Positions 44,475 to 52,741 of a DNA stretch of 64,000 nt are shown here, piece by piece (positions within the stretch are counted from its first letter, which is position 1; each line of letters opens with the position of its first letter). The notes beneath the pieces are model-generated. The model searched no databases, was not told the origin of the DNA, and was given only the letters and a program-made list of their open reading frames with translations. The DNA comes from KBS-96 sp964247975 (GTDB taxonomy: Bacteria > Acidobacteriota > Terriglobia > Bryobacterales > Bryobacteraceae): assembly GCA_964247975.1 (NCBI GenBank), contig CAXTWH010000021.1, positions 1-64,000 of the forward strand. Direction: 5' to 3'. A program made the translations under genes and the position numbers.

Positions 44475-45782
44475 TTACCGCTGTTCCCGTAATTTCTGGT
44501 CACGGGCCAGCGCGGCGCGGCGAAGCTGATTTGATTTTTGCATCTCTGCTTGCGATTCCGTTTTCCGGCCTAATTTATTGAAAGCCGTCGCCAGTTCGTA
44601 ATGAACTTCGCCGTTTGTATCGGTTCCCAACCCTTGCGATAGTTCCTGAACTGCCTGTTCAAATTGCCCTAAGTGAAGATACGCTCTGCCTAAATCCGCA
44701 TGGGCGGCGGAAGCTTCCGGCTGCATCGCTAAGAATTTTTTCAACAAAGGAATGGCTTCAACTTCATGATGCTGACGTATTGCGATGTTGCCCAATTCAA
44801 ACCAGGCTTGACTGGCTTGCGGGTTGATTTTCAGCGCATCGCGCAACGAAGATTGAGCGCGATCAAACTCGCCAAGCTGCCAGTAAACAGTTCCCATTCC
44901 AAGCAGCGAAGCAGCATTCTCCGGCTGCTTCTGATTGGCAAGCTGGTACTGCGCCAACGCGCCTTGCAGATTTCCGCGCTGGCGTTCAACGTCGCCGCGA
45001 AACAAGGCCGCTTGCCAGGAATCCGGCGCTAAAGCAACAAATCGCGCAAACGCATCCTGCGACTTTTCGGCCAGCGTTCGCGCCAGTGCAAACTGCCGGG
45101 CCGCTTCGGTGGTGGCGTCCGTATCCGGCGATGCTGCTTCCCCGAAAGCTTCTTTGGCTAACTGCGCGCCGCCGGTAGCCAGCAGATATTCGCCCAATAA
45201 GCGGTTGAAATAAGGTTTTCCTCCCGGCATCTGGGCCAGCCGCCGCGAGGCGTTTTCCGCTTCCTGCTCATAACAGATGGCCAGTCCATATAAAGCCTCC
45301 ACATCGTTGCCGGATTGGTTTGTCAAGCGAAAATAATATCCTTCAGCTTCGGCAAGTTGGTTCAATCCTATATGTGCGCTTGCCAACCCAAGCATCGCAT
45401 CACGATTGGCGGCATTTGCTTTCAAAACCTGTTCAAGCGGCGGGAAAGCATCGCGGTAACGTTGGCACTGCACTGCGGCTAATCCCGCGATCAAAGCTGC
45501 TGAAACCATTTCCGGATGATCGCGCCAGAGTTTCGCGGTGATGCCGTAAGCTTCGCTGTAGCGATGCGTTTGGTAGTACATCGCCGCCAGATTATTCAAA
45601 GCATCCGGCGCGTTGGGGCGGAGCCGCAAAGCCTGCTGATAATTTTCAATCGCGCCCTGGTAGTTCCCGTTCTGCGCAAATGCCGCTGCCTGTTGAAACA
45701 ATTCTTCGTAGGTGGCGGCCGCGTTCAACTGCAGTTCGCTGACGGCCGCAATCAAAACAAGAATAAAAAGCCGGATGCCCAC
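44475..45782 (-). CDS. Secreted TPR-repeat protein (second)
   Basis: 435 aa with a short N-terminal signal (about 1-22). Eight or more TPR units are recognisable: YQGAIENYQQALRLRPNAPDALNNLA, YYQTHRYSEAYGI, LLGMGTVYWQLGEFDRAQSSLRD, ALKINPQASQAWFELGN and others. The C-terminal 30 residues are basic. It follows the cytochrome c gene by 8 bases, so it is probably in that operon, and converges on the other TPR gene with only 7 bases between. Periplasmic scaffold by inference. Confidence 0.78.
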   Translation of the reverse strand: MGIRLFILVLIAAVSELQLNAAATYEELFQQAAAFAQNGNYQGAIENYQQALRLRPNAPDALNNLAAMYYQTHRYSEAYGITAKLWRDHPEMVSAALIAGLAAVQCQRYRDAFPPLEQVLKANAANRDAMLGLASAHIGLNQLAEAEGYYFRLTNQSGNDVEALYGLAICYEQEAENASRRLAQMPGGKPYFNRLLGEYLLATGGAQLAKEAFGEAASPDTDATTEAARQFALARTLAEKSQDAFARFVALAPDSWQAALFRGDVERQRGNLQGALAQYQLANQKQPENAASLLGMGTVYWQLGEFDRAQSSLRDALKINPQASQAWFELGNIAIRQHHEVEAIPLLKKFLAMQPEASAAHADLGRAYLHLGQFEQAVQELSQGLGTDTNGEVHYELATAFNKLGRKTESQAEMQKSNQLRRAALARDQKLREQR

Positions 45783-45790
45783 AATAAACG

Positions 45791-46801
45791 CTAAGGCGTG
45801 CGCGAAGCCGTATAAGCGGCGATGTTCAGCATGTCTTCCTGGCTTAGGTTTTCCACCACTGATTTCATTAGTTGCGTCCAGGCTCCATTGCGCGTGCCTT
45901 GCTGCATGTCGTACAATTGCCGCACTAGATAACTAGGCGAGCGCCCGGCAATGCCGGGAACAGGGCCAAGCCCTTTCAAATCAGCTCCGTGGCAAGCGCC
46001 GCAAGCCAGCGTTTTCCCGTTTCCCGCCGTGACTAGCTTTTCGCCTTTGTTGATGCTTCCGCGCGGCGCATAAGCGATGAACCCGGAGCGTGGATCGCGC
46101 AGTGTTTCGGTCGCTTCAGCATTTTCCGGCATTTCAATGATGCGCTGGCCGATCGGCTCTGTTCCGCCGCCTTCAATCGGCAGATACATGCCGATGGAAA
46201 TGCGCGTTTTAGGAACGGTGTCGGTTTCTACCACCTTGATCCAGGGTGTCCATTTCATGGAACTGAAGTAATCAGCGGCTGCTTTGGTTTCCTCATCGGT
46301 CATGGCTTTGGCATACGCTGCCATCAAATTTGTATTCTTCTTGCGCGTATCGGCGCTTTTTCGTTCGCCGTTTTTGAATTCGCTCATCTGTTCCAGGAAG
46401 TAACTGGAAGAAAAGCCCGCAATGCCCGCGTTTTCCGGTCGGCCTTTGCCGTTCGGGTAATGGCACAAAGAGCAAGCCCACACATCCGGCCTGCGTCCGT
46501 GGGCCACAATCTCAGGCATCACTGGATGATCATTCGGATACCAGTCAGCCGGGCCGAAATGATCGCTGATCTGCGCCGCAGTGAACGTCGCAGAACTGCC
46601 CGAAAGCTGTTTGGGCGTATTATCCGGCGCGGCATGGGGCGGTGTCTGCCCGCCGCCCTGATTTGTCGGGGGCGCGCCCGGCTGCTGCGTGCCGTAAGCC
46701 CAGGTCGGCGGTCCGCCGCTGTCGGCAGGAGCCGAGCCTGCCCTCCATAGCAAAGCCGCCGCCAGCACAATCGCAAACTGAATGATGCGTTTCATGTGCA
46801 T
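45791..46801 (-). CDS. Dihaem c-type cytochrome (cytochrome c4-like)
   Basis: 336 aa with signal peptide (IVLAAALLWRAGSAPA). Two haem c motifs, CSLCH at 110-114 and CGACH at 267-271, each followed by a small helical cytochrome domain; the second ends with RQLYDMQQGTRNG and EDMLNIAAYTASR, the C-terminal helix of class I cytochromes c. The Pro/Gly/Gln-rich segment after the signal is a likely linker. ATG 46795 is an alternative start. It would carry electrons in the periplasm, but no oxidase or dehydrogenase gene is next to it. Follows the isocitrate dehydrogenase gene and precedes a TPR gene on the same strand. Confidence 0.85.
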   Translation of the reverse strand: MHMKRIIQFAIVLAAALLWRAGSAPADSGGPPTWAYGTQQPGAPPTNQGGGQTPPHAAPDNTPKQLSGSSATFTAAQISDHFGPADWYPNDHPVMPEIVAHGRRPDVWACSLCHYPNGKGRPENAGIAGFSSSYFLEQMSEFKNGERKSADTRKKNTNLMAAYAKAMTDEETKAAADYFSSMKWTPWIKVVETDTVPKTRISIGMYLPIEGGGTEPIGQRIIEMPENAEATETLRDPRSGFIAYAPRGSINKGEKLVTAGNGKTLACGACHGADLKGLGPVPGIAGRSPSYLVRQLYDMQQGTRNGAWTQLMKSVVENLSQEDMLNIAAYTASRTP

Positions 46802-46830
46802 CTAGATATATCAAGCGCGTCGGCAGCGTT

Positions 46831-48039
46831 CTAGGAAGCCGCCAGCATTTCGGCCACTTTGCCGATGTACTGTCTTGTGTTGAGCCATTGCTGATCCTTG
46901 CCGACAAGCAATGCCAAATCCTTGGTCATGAAGCCTGCTTCCACGGCTCCCACCGTTGCTTTTTCCAGTTTGTCGGCAAACTCCACCACATCGGGCGTAT
47001 TGTCGAACTGGCCGCGATAGCGCAGCCCTGATGACCAGGCAAAAATGGAAGCAATCGGATTAGTAGAAGTTTCTTTGCCTTTCTGGTGCTCGCGGTAGTG
47101 CCGCGTCACAGTGCCGTGCGCTGCTTCAGTTTCCACTGTGCTGCCGTCCGGCGTAATCAGAACCGAAGTCATTAAACCCAGCGAGCCGAAGCCTTGCGCC
47201 ACCACGTCCGATTGCACGTCGCCGTCATAATTTTTGCAGGCCCACACGAATCCGCCTTCGGATTTAATCGCAAACGCAACCAGATCATCAATCAAGCGAT
47301 GTTCGTAAGCCAAACCTGCTTTTTGAAATTTTTCTTGAAATTCCTGCTCGTAGATCGATTGGAAAAGATCTTTGAATCGTCCGTCATATTTCTTCAGGAT
47401 TGTGTTTTTAGTGGAAAGATAGACCGGAAGCTTGCGCGAAAGTCCGTAATTGAAACAAGCCCGGGCAAAGCCGCTGATTGATTCATCCAGGTTGTACATC
47501 CCTAGGGCCACGCCTACGCTTTTGAAGTCAAACACTTCATACTGTATGGGCGTGCTGCCGCTTTTGGGCGTAAATGTTAGAGTCAGCTTGCCCGGTTCGT
47601 TCACCACTAAATCAGTAGCGCGGTATTGGTCGCCAAACGCATGGCGGCCCACTACAATCGGTTGAACCCAACCCGGCACGTAGCGCGGCACGTTGCGGCA
47701 GATAATTGGCTCGCGGAAAATGGTGCCATCCAGAATGTTACGGATTGTGCCGTTAGGCGATTTCCACATCTGCTTCAAATTGAACTCTTTTACCCGCGCC
47801 TCGTCCGGAGTGATGGTGGCGCATTTCACTCCCACGCCGTACTGCTTAATGGCGTTGGCGGAATCAACCGTCACCTGGTCGTTGGTGGCATCGCGATGTT
47901 CAATGGAAAGGTCGAAGTACTCCAAATCAACAGCTAAATGCGGCAGAATCAGCGAATCTTTGATGTTCGCCCAGATAATGCGCGTCATCTCGTCGCCGTC
48001 GAGCTCCACCAGCGGAGTTTTAACCTGAATTTTTGCCAT
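46831..48039 (-). CDS. icd: NADP-dependent isocitrate dehydrogenase, dimeric eukaryote-like type
   Basis: 402 aa TCA-cycle enzyme converting isocitrate to 2-oxoglutarate plus CO2. The N-terminal VKTPLVELDGDEMTRIIW is diagnostic of the eukaryotic-type homodimeric class, followed by SPNGTIRNILDGTIFREPI (substrate loop), NYDGDVQSDVVAQGFGSLGLM (metal site) and AAHGTVTRHYREHQKG (NADP-specific). Length fits. It is divergent from the small secreted protein gene and lies upstream of the dihaem cytochrome gene by 29 bases. Confidence 0.95.
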   Translation of the reverse strand: MAKIQVKTPLVELDGDEMTRIIWANIKDSLILPHLAVDLEYFDLSIEHRDATNDQVTVDSANAIKQYGVGVKCATITPDEARVKEFNLKQMWKSPNGTIRNILDGTIFREPIICRNVPRYVPGWVQPIVVGRHAFGDQYRATDLVVNEPGKLTLTFTPKSGSTPIQYEVFDFKSVGVALGMYNLDESISGFARACFNYGLSRKLPVYLSTKNTILKKYDGRFKDLFQSIYEQEFQEKFQKAGLAYEHRLIDDLVAFAIKSEGGFVWACKNYDGDVQSDVVAQGFGSLGLMTSVLITPDGSTVETEAAHGTVTRHYREHQKGKETSTNPIASIFAWSSGLRYRGQFDNTPDVVEFADKLEKATVGAVEAGFMTKDLALLVGKDQQWLNTRQYIGKVAEMLAAS

Positions 48040-48098
48040 AGTTGCTAAGGGATGAATACAAAGCTATTAAAGCAAAAGCCGCTATCTGCCTGTCCATG

Positions 48099-48119
48099 AA
48101 CGCATATAACGCATATAAT
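48099..48119 (+). promoter_or_regulatory. Predicted -10 box with tandem 9-bp repeat
   Basis: AACGCATAT is repeated head to tail at 48099-48107 and 48108-48116, and TATAAT (48114-48119) overlaps the second copy. No good -35 box is seen 17 bases upstream, so activation by a factor binding the repeats is possible. The -10 location argues that the ATG at 48118 is not the start of the following gene. Confidence 0.5.
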
Positions 48120-48153
48120 GATGGCTGTTCGCTTTTCTCTGAAAGGATACATT

Positions 48154-48837
48154 ATGCGCCTTGTTCACGGCTCGGCTTTGGTTGTTGCCTGCCTTGCACT
48201 CATTCCTTCCGTTGTTTTCACTCAAACTCAATCGGACATCAGCGGCATTTCCGCTCCCGGCTGGAAAGCAGCCGTTGATGCCAACGGCGATGCCGGGGAA
48301 CTGAAAGAAGCAAAACTAGGGAAAGAAGGCGATGCCTTGCACGTCACTACCGGCCCGGCAGCCGCATTCTGGAATCCGGCCAATAAAGCCGCTGGCAGCT
48401 ATACGGTAAAGGCAACTTTCAACGAGCCGAAATACATGGGCTTAAACGATCATCCTCATCCATATGGCATCTTTATCGCCGGTAATAACCTGGGAACTGC
48501 CCAGCAAAGCTATCTTTACTGCGCCGCCTACGGCAACGGCAACTTCATCGTGCGCGGATTCGGCCCTGAGCCGTTTCAAATGAACGGCAAGCGGCCTGAA
48601 GCAAACGCGGCCGTGCATAAAGCCGCAGGTCCGGGCCAGCCCGTTACGCAGGAAATTGCTCTTTCCGTAAAAGGCGACCGCGTTGAATGCGCCATCAATG
48701 GCGCCACGGTAGCAGGCTACGACAAATCGGCCGTGGTTTCGTCGGGAAAGCTTTCTTCCACTGACGGCATCTACGGCTTTCGCTTTGCCCACAACACCGA
48801 TGCCACTGTAACAGGTCTAACTATGACCAAGAACTAA
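48154..48837 (+). CDS. Small secreted beta-rich protein of unknown function
   Basis: 227 aa from ATG 48154, preceded by AAAGGA (48141-48146) and downstream of the predicted promoter. Signal peptide about 1-26 (HGSALVVACLALIPSVVFTQ). The mature part looks like a concanavalin/DUF1080-like beta-sandwich: SYTVKATFNEPKYMGLNDHPHPYGIFIAGNNL-like strands, VTQEIALSVKGDRVECAINGATVAGY and YGFRFAHNTDATVTGLTM. I do not recognise a closer family. Sugar or small-molecule binding is possible but not shown. Monocistronic. Confidence 0.65.
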   Translation: MRLVHGSALVVACLALIPSVVFTQTQSDISGISAPGWKAAVDANGDAGELKEAKLGKEGDALHVTTGPAAAFWNPANKAAGSYTVKATFNEPKYMGLNDHPHPYGIFIAGNNLGTAQQSYLYCAAYGNGNFIVRGFGPEPFQMNGKRPEANAAVHKAAGPGQPVTQEIALSVKGDRVECAINGATVAGYDKSAVVSSGKLSSTDGIYGFRFAHNTDATVTGLTMTKN

Positions 48838-48845
48838 ATTGTTCG

Positions 48846-50930
48846 TTATTGAGACTGGCCCATTGTGGCGTACTTGCGCCACATGGCCGGGTCGTCCAGC
48901 ATTCGAATGAAAATGCCGCCTACCACTGAGCGGGCTTGAAAGCCGACCTGCTTGCCGGTTTGTGTGTCGTACCAGTCTGATAAGGGAACGCGGCTCGGCG
49001 ACTGGTCAGCAAAGCGGTATCCAGCGTCGAACAATGTTTCAAAATCCTTCTCCGATTGCGGAAGCGAAGCAGTCCACGCCAGCCAATCCAGTTTGGTGTA
49101 CTGGGCGCGATTATCGAGCGGCAGTCCGAACTTGTTTTCGTGCGCTTTGTAGAAGGCAAACTCTTTTGCCGCCACCGACTCAGGAAACAGGTTCAGATGA
49201 AGCAGCTTATCCCAAACCAGATTGTACTTCTGGCTCCAGGTGTTCTGTTTATCAAACGCCAGCCGGAAATGGTCGCCGTCGTCAGCCATCTGCGTCCAGC
49301 GCTGGGCGAACTGCTGCGCCAATGCATGATAAGTGTGCGCTTCTTCGCGGTGGCCCAGTGTGCCGGCCAGCTTGCCGTAAACTCCGAGCGCGAGTATGGC
49401 TTTAATAGATAGATTCGCGTTGTGCGCCAAATGCCCGGCGAAATCATCCGTGCAAAGCTGGTTTTCCGGATCCAATCCTTTTTGCTTCAGGTATTCGGCC
49501 CATTTGGTTAACAGCGGCCAGTAGCTTTTGGCGAAATCGGCATTGCCTTCAATCTGCGCCAATGCGCCAATCACCAATAGCATGTTGCCGCTTTCTTCCA
49601 CCGGCATTTGGTCTTCTTCGGAAGCTTCTTTGCCTCCGTATTGTTGCCCGTTGGCCAATGGGTATCGGCCCAGATCATGCGGCGCAAACGGAAAACGCCA
49701 GCGCGGCAGGTTTGAATAGTCCATAATCGGCTGCAACTGCGCTTTCAACAACTGCGGATTGAACAGCAGAAAAAACGGCGAGCTTGGGTAAGTGATGTCT
49801 ACCGTGTCAATCGAGCCGTTGCTGAAATTTTCTTTGGAAAAAAACAGCGGCGTTCCGTTAACATCAGCCACTAATTTGTGCGCAGCCAGCGTTTGCCGGT
49901 AAGCTAAGGCGCAAAGTTTCGCATAATTCTCGCCGCCTTCTTTCCGCAGGTCGGCCATCAACTGCTCGTCGAATTGGGCGCAGCGCTTTTGCAGCGGCTC
50001 ATAATCGCGCAGCGCTTCGCGCAGCAGGTCCGCCGCTTCCGCTCCGTGCCGCCGCCAGTACGGGCGCAGATGCCGTTGAAAATAGTCGATTGAAAACAGA
50101 TCATCATAAGCCATCACCAGATGCCGCGACACCGGCTCAGCGCTTACCGAACCGAGCCGGAATCCATACGCCAGCACCGGCGTTTCCTGCGCGTAAGGCT
50201 GCATAACCCGCAGATCATCGGAATCGGGCAATTCTCCTGTTTTCGCAAATGAGGCGACTGCATCAGGGCGAACCCCTGCTACCTGGGTAGTGCCTTGTTC
50301 GTCGGGAGCTACCAAATACAGATATCCCCAATCAATCCGTAGATTGTCGCCTGATTTCTCCAGAACCGGCTGTTGTTGACTGCCCATGCGCAGCACATTC
50401 AAATTTCCAAGCCGATACCGCGACCAGGAAGCCTGTTCTTCCGGAGTGTTCACCACAATCTGCGAGGCGGCATCAAAATAAATATCTACTTGGTGCGATT
50501 GAGTATCGGTTGATTTCACCTCCCAGGTCACATACGTTGCAGGACGCGATAACACATCCAGGTCGCTGGGTAGGGCTGGCGTCAGAAACGTGAGCGTCAC
50601 CTGCACCCCGGCGTCTTCAAACTCGTAAATAGTACGGGTCGGCAACACTTGAACACTGCGCTGCGTCAGCGCGGGCATTGGTTGCCGACGCGCAGGACCG
50701 CCCATCATCCGGTAAAGTTTGCCGTCAATTCTCGCCAAGCTGGTCATCGATTGGGTAACGCCGGTCCAATGCTTGGTATCAGCGTCATTCAGGTGGTCTG
50801 AAAATGACCAAAGGCTGAAATAAGGATCGTGCGTTACCAGCGGAACAGCCGGGGGGCGGAAATCGGCTGAGAAAGCGGACGGCAAGATAGCGGCGCACAG
50901 GGCCAGCAGAAGTCGGGAATAGTGTCGCAT
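48846..50930 (-). CDS. Secreted DUF4965/glutaminase A-like protein
   Basis: 694 aa with a Sec signal peptide (about 1-21, ending AFSA). Family features in order: PAVPLVTHDPYFSLWSFSD at the mature N-terminus (DUF4964-like), a beta-sandwich (about 90-260), then a long alpha/alpha-toroid (about 300-690) with CALAYRQTLAAHKLVAD, FFSKENFSNGSIDTVDITYPSSPFFLLFNP and NLVWDKLLHLNLFP. Fungal and bacterial relatives are annotated glutaminase A, but many may be glycoside-active; activity is uncertain. Stands alone beside the nuoCD pair. Confidence 0.82.
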   Translation of the reverse strand: MRHYSRLLLALCAAILPSAFSADFRPPAVPLVTHDPYFSLWSFSDHLNDADTKHWTGVTQSMTSLARIDGKLYRMMGGPARRQPMPALTQRSVQVLPTRTIYEFEDAGVQVTLTFLTPALPSDLDVLSRPATYVTWEVKSTDTQSHQVDIYFDAASQIVVNTPEEQASWSRYRLGNLNVLRMGSQQQPVLEKSGDNLRIDWGYLYLVAPDEQGTTQVAGVRPDAVASFAKTGELPDSDDLRVMQPYAQETPVLAYGFRLGSVSAEPVSRHLVMAYDDLFSIDYFQRHLRPYWRRHGAEAADLLREALRDYEPLQKRCAQFDEQLMADLRKEGGENYAKLCALAYRQTLAAHKLVADVNGTPLFFSKENFSNGSIDTVDITYPSSPFFLLFNPQLLKAQLQPIMDYSNLPRWRFPFAPHDLGRYPLANGQQYGGKEASEEDQMPVEESGNMLLVIGALAQIEGNADFAKSYWPLLTKWAEYLKQKGLDPENQLCTDDFAGHLAHNANLSIKAILALGVYGKLAGTLGHREEAHTYHALAQQFAQRWTQMADDGDHFRLAFDKQNTWSQKYNLVWDKLLHLNLFPESVAAKEFAFYKAHENKFGLPLDNRAQYTKLDWLAWTASLPQSEKDFETLFDAGYRFADQSPSRVPLSDWYDTQTGKQVGFQARSVVGGIFIRMLDDPAMWRKYATMGQSQ

Positions 50931-50979
50931 GAATCCTCGTTACAGGCTATCGTACTGAACGCCGGAAACGAGAATGGAA

Positions 50980-52107
50980 TTAACGATCCACTTCGCCTAA
51001 CACAATATCAATGGTGCCGATAATTGCGACCACATCAGCCACCAATGCGCCCTTGGCCATTTTTTCCAAAGCTTGCAGATTCAGAAACGAGGGCGGGCGA
51101 ACCCGGACGCGATAAGGCTGCGTGGTTCCATCGCTCACAATGTAATAACCCAGCTCGCCTTTGGGTGCTTCAATCGAAACGTAAGCTTCCCCTACCGCAG
51201 GCTTCAGGACTTTTGGAACACGGGCTGACAGAGGGCCAGCCGGAATTCGTTCTACCGCCTGCTCAATAATGCGCACCGACTCCCGCATCTCCGCCATTCG
51301 CACCAGATAGCGGTCATAACTGTCGCCGGTTTGCGCCGTGGGAACATCGAACTCATACTGTTCGTAGCCTGAATAAGGCTGCGCTTTTCGCAGATCCCAA
51401 GCTATGCCCGCCGCCCGTATCAGAGGACCGGTCACGCCAAACTGCTTGCAATCCGCCGCATTCAGAATGCCGACACCGCGCAAACGGTCAATCCAGATGC
51501 GATTATTGGTGAGTAGCTGGTCGTATTCGTCGAACTTCGGCTTCACATACGCGCAGAACTCGCCCACCTGCTCTTCAAAGCCGTCGTACAATTCATAATG
51601 CAATCCGCCGATGCGAAAAGCATGAGTGGTCAGGCGTGCGCCGCAGTAGTTCTCAAAAATCTTCAGAATGTGTTCACGCTCTCGAAACGTGTAGAACAGC
51701 GGCGACATGGCCCCGATGTCCAGGGCATGAGTGCCAAGCCACAACAGATGGCTGGCAATGCGGTTCAACTCCGTCAGAATTACCCGCACCACTTGGGCGC
51801 GCGGGGGCGCTTCCACCGAAACCAACTTTTCCACTGCAAGGCAGTATCCCAGGCCGTTTGAAACCGCCGCCACATAATCCATGCGGTCCACGTAAGGAAC
51901 GAACATGGTGTAAGTGCGGTTTTCCGCAATCTTTTCCACGCCGCGATGAAGATAGCCGATCACGCATTCTACGTCTTTGACGCGCTCGCCATCCAGCTTC
52001 AAAATGACTCGCAGCACGCCATGCGTAGACGGATGCTGCGGCCCCATGTTCAGAATCAGTTCCGAGGAATCAAGATAGTTCCCTTCCTGCATGGCGGAAT
52101 CGATCAT
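50980..52107 (-). CDS. nuoD: NADH-quinone oxidoreductase subunit D
   Basis: 375 aa 49-kDa-type subunit of complex I that helps shape the quinone site at the membrane interface. Visible marks: LNMGPQHPSTHGVLRVILKLDGE (conserved His at the quinone site), CVIGYLHRGVEKIAENRTY, DRMDYVAAVSNGLGYCLAVEKL, TRAAGIAWDLRK-like region LIRAAGIAWDLRKAQPYSGY and the C-terminal GTIDIVLGEVDR. It starts in the last bases of nuoC (ATGA overlap). The other nuo genes are not in the window; nuoD is followed by an unrelated gene. Confidence 0.95.
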   Translation of the reverse strand: MIDSAMQEGNYLDSSELILNMGPQHPSTHGVLRVILKLDGERVKDVECVIGYLHRGVEKIAENRTYTMFVPYVDRMDYVAAVSNGLGYCLAVEKLVSVEAPPRAQVVRVILTELNRIASHLLWLGTHALDIGAMSPLFYTFREREHILKIFENYCGARLTTHAFRIGGLHYELYDGFEEQVGEFCAYVKPKFDEYDQLLTNNRIWIDRLRGVGILNAADCKQFGVTGPLIRAAGIAWDLRKAQPYSGYEQYEFDVPTAQTGDSYDRYLVRMAEMRESVRIIEQAVERIPAGPLSARVPKVLKPAVGEAYVSIEAPKGELGYYIVSDGTTQPYRVRVRPPSFLNLQALEKMAKGALVADVVAIIGTIDIVLGEVDR

Positions 52108-52652
52108 TGTCCGCTCTCAATTCCCAGGTTGTCCCGAACCCATTGATTATCCATGCCGATGATGGAGTAATCTTTCCGCAGCGGGTAGCCGGTCCACTCA
52201 TCGGGCATCAGAATCCGCTTCAAATTCGGATGGCCGGAGAAGGTGATTCCGAACATATCGAACACTTCGCGCTCCAGCCAGTTTGCCGCTTGAAAAATTG
52301 ACGTGATGGACAGCGCCGCTTGCGATTCCGCAACATGGGTTTTAATCCGCAGCCGCTCGTTACGGCTGAAACTATACAGGATGTACACCAATTCAAAACG
52401 AAGTTCCTGTTTCGGATAATCCACAGCGGTTAGGTCAACTAGAAAATCGAACTGCTGTTCTGTATACAGACACTGCGCTAACCCAAGTAACTGGGCAGCC
52501 GAGCAAACAACAAAATTCTGCTCTAAATAACTTTGAAATTGAAACTTGTGGTTTGGAAGTGCCGCCGTAATCTGCTGGGTAAGCTCATTCTCCCAAGGCA
52601 GAACATTCATCTGCGCAGGAGCTTGAGCGCGAACATGGGGCTGTTCCGGCAT
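52104..52652 (-). CDS. nuoC: NADH-quinone oxidoreductase subunit C
   Basis: 182 aa 30-kDa-type subunit. The start is ATG 52652; the frame extends to 52721 but that part runs into a perfect hairpin. FDFLVDLTAVDYPKQELRFELVYILYSFSRNERLRIKTHVAE and then REVFDMFGITFSGHPNLKRILMPDEWTGYPLRKDY are characteristic of the subunit C family (the latter is the signature region). Transcribed with nuoD. A separate nuoC and nuoD rather than a fused nuoCD. Confidence 0.93.
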   Translation of the reverse strand: MPEQPHVRAQAPAQMNVLPWENELTQQITAALPNHKFQFQSYLEQNFVVCSAAQLLGLAQCLYTEQQFDFLVDLTAVDYPKQELRFELVYILYSFSRNERLRIKTHVAESQAALSITSIFQAANWLEREVFDMFGITFSGHPNLKRILMPDEWTGYPLRKDYSIIGMDNQWVRDNLGIESGQ

Positions 52653-52686
52653 AAACAGAATTTGTCCTTCTCTCTTAAATGATAAC

Positions 52687-52719
52687 GAGGGTAGCAGCTT
52701 TTGAAAAGCTGCTACCCTC
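52687..52719. terminator. 16-bp perfect hairpin between VWFA gene and nuoC
   Basis: GAGGGTAGCAGCTTTT (52687-52702), one G, AAAAGCTGCTACCCTC (52704-52719). The stem is perfect. On the minus strand it lies after the VWFA stop (52742) and before nuoC, but no proper U-tract follows, so it may instead be a REP-like element or an RNA-processing hairpin. Confidence 0.5.
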
Positions 52720-52741
52720 ACGAGAGAAGAGTGGTTGGCTC

